From positions 1-46,835 of the forward strand of contig JAEEON010000058.1 in NCBI GenBank assembly GCA_016284305.1: a DNA stretch of 46,835 nucleotides. Reading direction: 5' to 3'. Positions 43,087 to 46,835 of the stretch are shown piece after piece. The notes below the pieces were generated by a model, which saw only the letters and a program-made list of their open reading frames with translations, made no database searches and was not told the origin of the DNA. The first letter of the stretch is position 1. Every line of letters starts with the position of its first letter. This stretch comes from Bacteroidales bacterium. GTDB lineage: Bacteria; Bacteroidota; Bacteroidia; Bacteroidales; F082. Made by a program: the position numbers and the translations under genes.

Positions 43087-43633
43087 CATATTTTGCGCCT
43101 ACATCAAATTAGAGCAGTTGCCCGATGAGGTTAAGACCAGGCACAAAATTAAAGTGGGTGCAAGCGTCCCCCGGTTTGATCTTACACGGTTGGCAGGTTA
43201 CTACAAGCCTTTGGAAAGCATGAAGAATAAGAAAGGCCAGCTTGTGTTATACCTAAATGGAACGCTGGGAATAATAGACAGCCCCGACCCAAGGCGGGCT
43301 GACAAATTCCTAATGGGAAAAGACAGCCTTTATTTGAGCAGCGTTTATTTGCTTGATTGCTCAACCCCTATCGATGGGGGCGGCTTCATTGGGTATGGCA
43401 ACCCCAACAGGGCGGCGACCTATGGGAAAGGAAAGAAGCCCAACCCCTTTGCAGAGTGCAAAGATGACGGCTTTCTTTTCCTGATTGCCCCGGATTGGAA
43501 AACAATAGAAATGCTTGTTATTCCAAGCGGCTGTAATACCATTTTGGGCAATGCAAAGGCGTTGGCCGATGGGGTTTATAATGAGGCTTTGGAAACGATG
43601 AGAGCAGCGGCCAAGGCATTCTTTCAGTACTGA
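43076..43633 (+). CDS. Unknown element protein, 185 residues
   Basis: It begins MGTDIFCAYIKLEQLPDE and has no motif I recognise. Notable parts are PRFDLTRLAGYYKPLE, YLNGTLGIIDSP and a C-terminal ADGVYNEALETMRAAAKAF. Proteins at this place, between an excisionase-type gene and a replication gene, are frequent in small Bacteroidota elements. Its translation is probably coupled to the HTH gene. The first 42-bp repeat lies 18 bp downstream. Confidence 0.65.
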   Translation: MGTDIFCAYIKLEQLPDEVKTRHKIKVGASVPRFDLTRLAGYYKPLESMKNKKGQLVLYLNGTLGIIDSPDPRRADKFLMGKDSLYLSSVYLLDCSTPIDGGGFIGYGNPNRAATYGKGKKPNPFAECKDDGFLFLIAPDWKTIEMLVIPSGCNTILGNAKALADGVYNEALETMRAAAKAFFQY

Positions 43634-43651
43634 CACCCAAAATTGAAAAGT

Positions 43652-43693
43652 CTTAATAATAAGGGTGTTTCTTATACCAAAATTTGGTAAAAC
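43652..43693. repeat. 42-bp repeat with palindrome, copy 1 (before the rep gene)
   Basis: CTTAATAATAAGGGTGTTTC is followed by TACCAAA-A-TTTGGTA (7-bp arms) and AAAC. 38 of 42 bases match copy 2 at 44693. It lies 18 bp before the start codon of the replication protein. Confidence 0.85.
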
Positions 43694-43711
43694 CACAACC
43701 CAGTTTCAACC

Positions 43712-44653
43712 ATGTATGACACCGTTAATTTTTGGATCGACAAAGGCGACACAGCAGAGGGCAGCCCCTTTGCCGTGTTGCCCTACCTTGATGAGGTGAC
43801 AGAGCAGCGGAGCGACAAAAGGGGTTACAGTTGCAGCGGCAAGTTTGGGGATTACAGCGTTTGTTGCTTTCAGGGCGGTATATCCCTCAAAGGCAGTTTG
43901 GCAAAGCTATATTTGCCCTCAAACGTCTATACACTGACACGGCAAACGGCAAAAGAGGCGTTGGAGCAGATGGGGGACGGACTACACCTTGACATGGGAG
44001 CGGCCAAAGTAACCCGGATAGATGTTTCAACGGTTATCCCCACCAAGCGACCCCCAACAGACTATTACCGGGGATTGGGCAACAAACCCCATTTCAGGCG
44101 GCTACAAGCCCACCAAGATACACTGTATTACAGCCAGCAATTCAGGCAGCTGATATTCTATGACAAAACCAAGGAGGCCGGTGCAAAGGGGGCGTTGATC
44201 CCACCGACCCTGAAAGGCTGTAACCTGATGAGGTATGAAATGAGGCTGATAAAGAACACACAGCGGCTGTTGAAGTCCCCTACACCGATAACCGGGGCGA
44301 CCTTGACAGACAGCGGCTTTTATTATTCCATCATTCAGCGGTGGAAAAGCGAGTTTGACACCATTAAGAAAATCAACACTATTAGCACCATGACAGACAA
44401 CATTAAGACCCCACAGCAAGCCAAAGAGGCCCTGTTTGCTATTCTGTTGCAACAGGCTCAACAGGGCGGGCAAAGCTGCATTGATGCGTTTTTGGCAGAC
44501 CTGAAAGCAAAGGACACCTTTTCTGATCCAAAGTATTACAGCCGTTTGAAAGCAGACCTTTACAGAATACTACAAGCCCCGGCAGAGGGTGAAAGCGACA
44601 TGATAAAGGAACTTGAAAAAGCCGTTGCAGACTTTGCCAAATATGCACGATGA
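43712..44653 (+). CDS. Phage/plasmid replication initiator (G2P/II-X-like)
   Basis: The 313-residue protein resembles filamentous-phage replication initiators of the gene II/X (Phage_CRI) type. It starts MYDTVNFWID, then shows YSVCCFQGGISLKGSLAKLY, VTRIDVSTVIPTKRPPTDYY, RRLQAHQDTLYY, RQLIFYDKTKEAGAKG and NLMRYEMRLIK. Those enzymes nick one strand and start rolling-circle replication. The catalytic Tyr cannot be singled out by eye, though the FYDKTKE site is a candidate. The gene is bracketed by the two 42-bp repeats, which could be the origin or Rep binding sites. Confidence 0.75.
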   Translation: MYDTVNFWIDKGDTAEGSPFAVLPYLDEVTEQRSDKRGYSCSGKFGDYSVCCFQGGISLKGSLAKLYLPSNVYTLTRQTAKEALEQMGDGLHLDMGAAKVTRIDVSTVIPTKRPPTDYYRGLGNKPHFRRLQAHQDTLYYSQQFRQLIFYDKTKEAGAKGALIPPTLKGCNLMRYEMRLIKNTQRLLKSPTPITGATLTDSGFYYSIIQRWKSEFDTIKKINTISTMTDNIKTPQQAKEALFAILLQQAQQGGQSCIDAFLADLKAKDTFSDPKYYSRLKADLYRILQAPAEGESDMIKELEKAVADFAKYAR

Positions 44654-44692
44654 GAACAGACATAAACCGACCCCAGCCCAAAAACAAATTTC

Positions 44693-44734
44693 CTTAATAA
44701 TAAGGGTGTTTCATTTACCAAGTTTTGGTAAAAC
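44693..44734. repeat. 42-bp repeat with palindrome, copy 2 (after the rep gene)
   Basis: The same 20-base head is followed by TACCAA-GTT-TTGGTA and AAAC. Changes within the palindrome leave inverted arms of 6 bp. Confidence 0.85.
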
Positions 44735-44762
44735 GATGAGCAGGGAAAACACAGTTTGAGAC

Positions 44763-44876
44763 ATGGCAGAAAATGACACAAAAGAGGGGCTGCAATCATA
44801 CACCGATGAGCAGCTGAAAAAGGAACTTGAAAGCCGGGGCTTTGAGGTGTGGAAGTGGGACAGTTGGGAGTGGTAG
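44763..44876 (+). CDS. Small acidic element protein, 37 residues
   Basis: ATG at 44763 to TAG at 44874-44876 encodes 37 residues starting MAENDTKEGLQSYTDEQL and ending FEVWKWDSWEW. The tail is rich in Trp and acidic residues. It follows the second 42-bp repeat by 28 bp, so it may be driven from it. The function is unknown. Confidence 0.5.
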   Translation: MAENDTKEGLQSYTDEQLKKELESRGFEVWKWDSWEW

Positions 44877-44970
44877 CAAAACAATAGCAACCCCAAGCAA
44901 CGCTTTCACAGGTGAAAGTAAACGCTTTCAATGAAAACAACATTGATTTACATTCAAAAACAACAGACAC

Positions 44971-45303
44971 ATGGCACAGCAAAAAGGACACACAGGCAAC
45001 CCCAGCGGGCGACCAAAGGGAACGCCAAACAGGGTGACATCGACAATAAGAAGTTGGATTGTTGACCTTATAAACGACAACCGGGAGCAGATACAAAAAG
45101 ACCTGAAAGCCCTTGATCCCAAAGACAGGCTTTCATTCATTGAAAAGCTGTTGCCCTACATATTGCCCAAGGTTGAGCGAGCCGATGAGGTAGAGGGGGC
45201 GGCATTCACCAAGGCCGATGTAGTGACAAAGCCGATGTTTCCAAATTGGAACGAGGGCGGGGAAACAAAGGCGGTGCAACATTGGATTGAAAAGCCCGAT
45301 TGA
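44971..45303 (+). CDS. Phage-type small protein with GNPSGRPKG motif (DUF5681-like)
   Basis: The 110-residue protein starts MAQQKGHTGNPSGRPKGTPN. This lead is typical of DUF5681-like and phage proteins lying near small terminase genes. It then has helices SWIVDLINDNREQIQKDL and KDRLSFIEKLLPYILPKVE. A small-terminase-like or DNA-binding role is possible but not shown. No large terminase lies in the element. Confidence 0.65.
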   Translation: MAQQKGHTGNPSGRPKGTPNRVTSTIRSWIVDLINDNREQIQKDLKALDPKDRLSFIEKLLPYILPKVERADEVEGAAFTKADVVTKPMFPNWNEGGETKAVQHWIEKPD

Positions 45304-45661
45304 CGGGCGGGCTGGGTGATTACCATATAAACACCCCTGAAAATTCCACAAATTCCACACCCATAGAAGGGCGGTTGGAGTTTTTGGACTTTTCAGACCC
45401 CCGGCAAAAAGGGGGTGGGCGGTTGAGCAGATGAGCGGCCAAATTGATTGCTCAACGTCAAAAAAAGATCGATGAGCAGCGGGGGCGACCTGAAAAACCC
45501 CTATATTTGCCACGCCTAAACTTATAGCAGCGGCCACACATGGCGGCTGAAACTTACAGAAATAGCCCTTTGCACGGTGGTAGCAGCGGAAACGCCTACA
45601 TGGTACTATAAGACCAAGGACACCTAAACAGAGGGCGTTTTTTTATCCTAAACTTATAGAC
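45304..45661. other. Non-coding stretch with possible small transcript
   Basis: A TATATTTG box at 45502-45509 precedes CCTAAACTTATAG (45515-45527). The same 13 bases recur at 45647-45659 just before the next gene. Between them lies a 23-codon frame (45540-45611, MAAETYRNSPLHGG at the start) and AAACGCC...GGCGTTT followed by a T-run (to 45645). The 200 bp before 45502 show nothing clear beyond GGGTG-rich sequence. Confidence 0.4.
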
Positions 45662-45961
45662 ATGACAGCATTACAAGCAATCCAGCAAGCCCGGGAAACG
45701 GGGCAAATTGCACTGACCAAGCCAACAGCAAACATACTTGAAGCGTTGGCAGACTTTGACCGGGCAAGTGAAAACCTGGTTTTTGCACTGACAGAAAATT
45801 TGCCCTGTGAGATGAGCGACCCACAGACAACGGACAAACTCACAGATGAGTTTTTCAACCTCATGCAGCCCGTTGATAAATGGCTATATGAGCAAGTGGG
45901 GTTTATCATGCTCAAAGGCGTTTTTGTTTTCCAATTCAGAAACAAGTTTGAGGGGCTTTGA
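45662..45961 (+). CDS. Unknown element protein, 99 residues
   Basis: It begins MTALQAIQQARETGQIALTK and is largely helical, with FDRASENLVFALTENLPCEM and FFNLMQPVDKWLYEQVGFIM. No family is recognised. It is the last coding gene of the element on its right side. Confidence 0.6.
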   Translation: MTALQAIQQARETGQIALTKPTANILEALADFDRASENLVFALTENLPCEMSDPQTTDKLTDEFFNLMQPVDKWLYEQVGFIMLKGVFVFQFRNKFEGL

Positions 45962-46003
45962 TTGCTCAACGCTCAACGATGAGCCGGGGCAAGGAAAAAA
46001 GAC

Positions 46004-46082
46004 TATCTTTGCAGAGCGGTTGCAACGCTCAACGGCAACCGTTTCTTTTGGTTGGGTGTGGGTTTGCCCCCACACCCTTTTT
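46004..46082 (+). ncRNA. Candidate small structured RNA near attR
   Basis: TATCTTTG (46004-46011) is followed by CGGTTGC/GCAACCG (7-bp stem, 46017-46041) and then a strong terminator, GGGTGTGGG/CCCACACCC (46054-46077) plus TTTTT. No frame of use lies within. The loop of the first hairpin is CAACGCTCAACG-like and carries the GCTCAAC word. A -33 TTG is not evident. Confidence 0.45.
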
Positions 46083-46121
46083 GATAGGCAAAAGTACCCC
46101 TTGAAGCACCAAAAAAAGATA

Positions 46122-46140
46122 TAGTACACTTTTAGTACAC
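46122..46140. promoter_or_regulatory. Two TAGTACAC direct repeats near attR
   Basis: TAGTACAC lies at 46122-46129 and 46133-46140, matching the three copies near attL. Confidence 0.6.
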
Positions 46141-46150
46141 CCCACAAAAC

Positions 46151-46189
46151 ACAAAACCCCTCAAAATCAAATGATTAAGAGAGGTTTTT
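46151..46189 (-). terminator. Element-borne terminator next to attR
   Basis: AAAACC..TC and GAGGTTTT pair imperfectly around an inner AATCA/TGATT stem. It stands where the native tRNA-Leu terminator (now left of attL) stood before, so the element may supply a replacement. Confidence 0.5.
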
Positions 46190-46203
46190 AGTACCCGAGG
46201 CCG
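46183..46203. other. attR, 21-bp core repeat
   Basis: This copy is part of the intact tRNA-Leu gene, which keeps its 3' end after integration. Confidence 0.93.
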
Positions 46204-46276
46204 GGATCGAACCGGCACGCCTTTAAAGGGCAAGGGATTTTAAGTCCCTCGTGTCTACCAATTCCACCACTCAGGC
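46192..46276 (-). tRNA. tRNA-Leu (UAA)
   Basis: The minus strand reads GCCTGAGTGGTGGAATTGGT at the 5' end, has the anticodon loop CTTAAAA (anticodon TAA) on a GGGA/TCCC stem, a long variable arm, and GGTTCGATCC in the T arm, and ends CTCGGGTA. No CCA is encoded. It is the integration target of the element. Confidence 0.95.
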
Positions 46277-46284
46277 ACTTACAC

Positions 46285-46308
46285 AAAAAATCCCGATTTT
46301 AATCGGGA
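46285..46308 (-). terminator. Intrinsic terminator between tRNA-Gly and tRNA-Leu
   Basis: TCCCGATT and AATCGGGA form an 8-bp stem, followed on the minus strand by six T residues. It lies only 9 bp before the tRNA-Leu 5' end. Confidence 0.8.
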
Positions 46309-46313
46309 CTTTG

Positions 46314-46389
<76 letters not shown>

Positions 46390-46398
46390 TTAACTTTG

Positions 46399-46471
<73 letters not shown>

Positions 46472-46486
46472 TTGCGAATTGCGGTG

Positions 46487-46494
46487 CAAAAATA
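46487..46494 (-). promoter_or_regulatory. -7 box of the tRNA operon
   Basis: The minus strand reads TATTTTTG 16 bp upstream of the first tRNA-Gly. Confidence 0.6.
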
Positions 46495-46546
46495 CAACTT
46501 TTTTCTTTCCCGCAAGCATTTTTTTAGTTTTTTTTTCATGGGTTAC

Positions 46547-46835
46547 TGAGATCGCGCCTCCCCACACTGCGCTGCGCTTGTGTGGGGTTGTTGAGATCGC
46601 GCCTCTTCGAGGCGCTTTCGCCTCCCCGCACTGCGCTGGTCCCCACACTGCGCTGCGCTTGTGTGGGGTTATTGAGATCGCGCCTCTTCGAGGCGCTTTC
46701 GCCTCCCACACTGCGCTGGTCCCCACACTGCGCTGCGCTTGTGTGGGGTTACTGAGATCGCGCCTCTTCGAGGCGCTTTCGCCTCCCCGCACTGCGCTGG
46801 TCCCCACACTGCGCTGCGCTTGTGTGGGGTTGTGG
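46547..46835. repeat. Tandem array of the two-hairpin repeat (80-81 bp period)
   Basis: Each unit has TGAGATC, GCGCCTCTTCGAGGCGC (hairpin), TTTCGCCTCCC, then a partial CACTGCGCTGGT and CCCCACAC...GTGTGGGG (hairpin). TGAGATCG starts at 46547, 46592, 46673 and 46753, so there is one short unit and three of 80-81 bp. The array runs off the window. The complementary module is present at 37998 and a divergent one at 4856. Confidence 0.9.

Larger units (their letters stand above)
39719..46203. mobile_element. 6.5 kb integrated element in tRNA-Leu(UAA)
   Basis: It is bounded by 21-bp att repeats. It has a tyrosine integrase at the left end reading inward, an excisionase-like HTH protein, a filamentous-phage-type replication protein, a phage-like GRPKG protein and unknown genes, all on the plus strand. 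Its composition differs from the host part (frequent CCCC/GGGG, AGG arginine codons, many GATGAGCAG and GCTCAAC words). No relaxase, coat, Zot-like ATPase or resistance gene is seen. It could be a phage satellite or an integrative-replicative element. It lacks markers that would decide. Confidence 0.88.

Noticed and set aside
46547..46835. CRISPR array or integron attC series
   Set aside because: The 80-81 bp units are nearly identical throughout, including the sequence between hairpins, so there are no unique spacers and no cassettes.

Overview
The window comes from a Bacteroidales-type member of the Bacteroidota, probably a gut or rumen commensal. The grounds are the many promoters with the phylum's -7 box (TAnnTTTG, with TATCTTTG and TATATTTG common), Por/type IX secretion (T9SS) C-terminal sorting domains, Bacteroidota-specific families (DUF3822, short AMP nucleosidase, cysteate synthase, C10 peptidase, InlB-like B-repeat protein), and the near absence of Shine-Dalgarno sequences. 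The host part (1-39718, 46204-46835) is mostly ordinary chromosome. A 6.5 kb integrated element occupies 39719-46203.

Layout. 1-1003: the end of a T9SS cargo gene, a DUF4143 ATPase remnant, a triplicated 20-bp repeat and an orphan copy of the sorting-domain end. 993-12862: an OmpA-like protein, a small winged-helix protein, a Dabb protein, a fused two-domain aminolipid acyltransferase, then rsmD/DUF3822/unknown, AMP nucleosidase/holA, acyl-CoA synthetase, dtd, rbfA and a LolC/E permease. 12865-16242: a 1125-residue secreted repeat protein lies between the lolE-like gene and ksgA and is flanked by 66-bp direct repeats made from the two gene ends, so it looks inserted. 16313-22278: ksgA, a TPR protein, serS, rpmA-rplU and cysteate synthase, all leftward.

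22406-32770: one apparent transcription unit of seven exported proteins, from a promoter at 22406 to a hairpin terminator at 32742. It encodes a C10 peptidase with a sorting domain, a second T9SS cargo, two tandem C1 (bleomycin-hydrolase-like) peptidases, a lipoprotein, an OprP-like porin and a lipoprotein with two lamin-tail domains. This looks like a surface proteolysis and uptake module. 32815-37958: a CYTH-like protein, a true CYTH protein, an SLC13/DASS anion transporter, an unknown membrane protein and a YitT protein, followed by 5-formyl-THF cyclo-ligase and a TlpA-like thioredoxin lipoprotein.

39719-46203: an element integrated at the 3' end of tRNA-Leu(UAA). It has a 21-bp att duplication, a tyrosine integrase, an excisionase-type HTH protein, a filamentous-phage-type replication initiator flanked by 42-bp hairpin-containing repeats, a phage-type small protein with a GRPKG motif, and several unknown genes. 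I see no mobilisation, capsid or resistance gene. It could be a satellite-like or integrative-replicative element. 46192-46835: tRNA-Leu, two tRNA-Gly genes and a tandem array of a two-hairpin repeat. Related copies at 4856 and 37998 differ by compensating changes in the stems.
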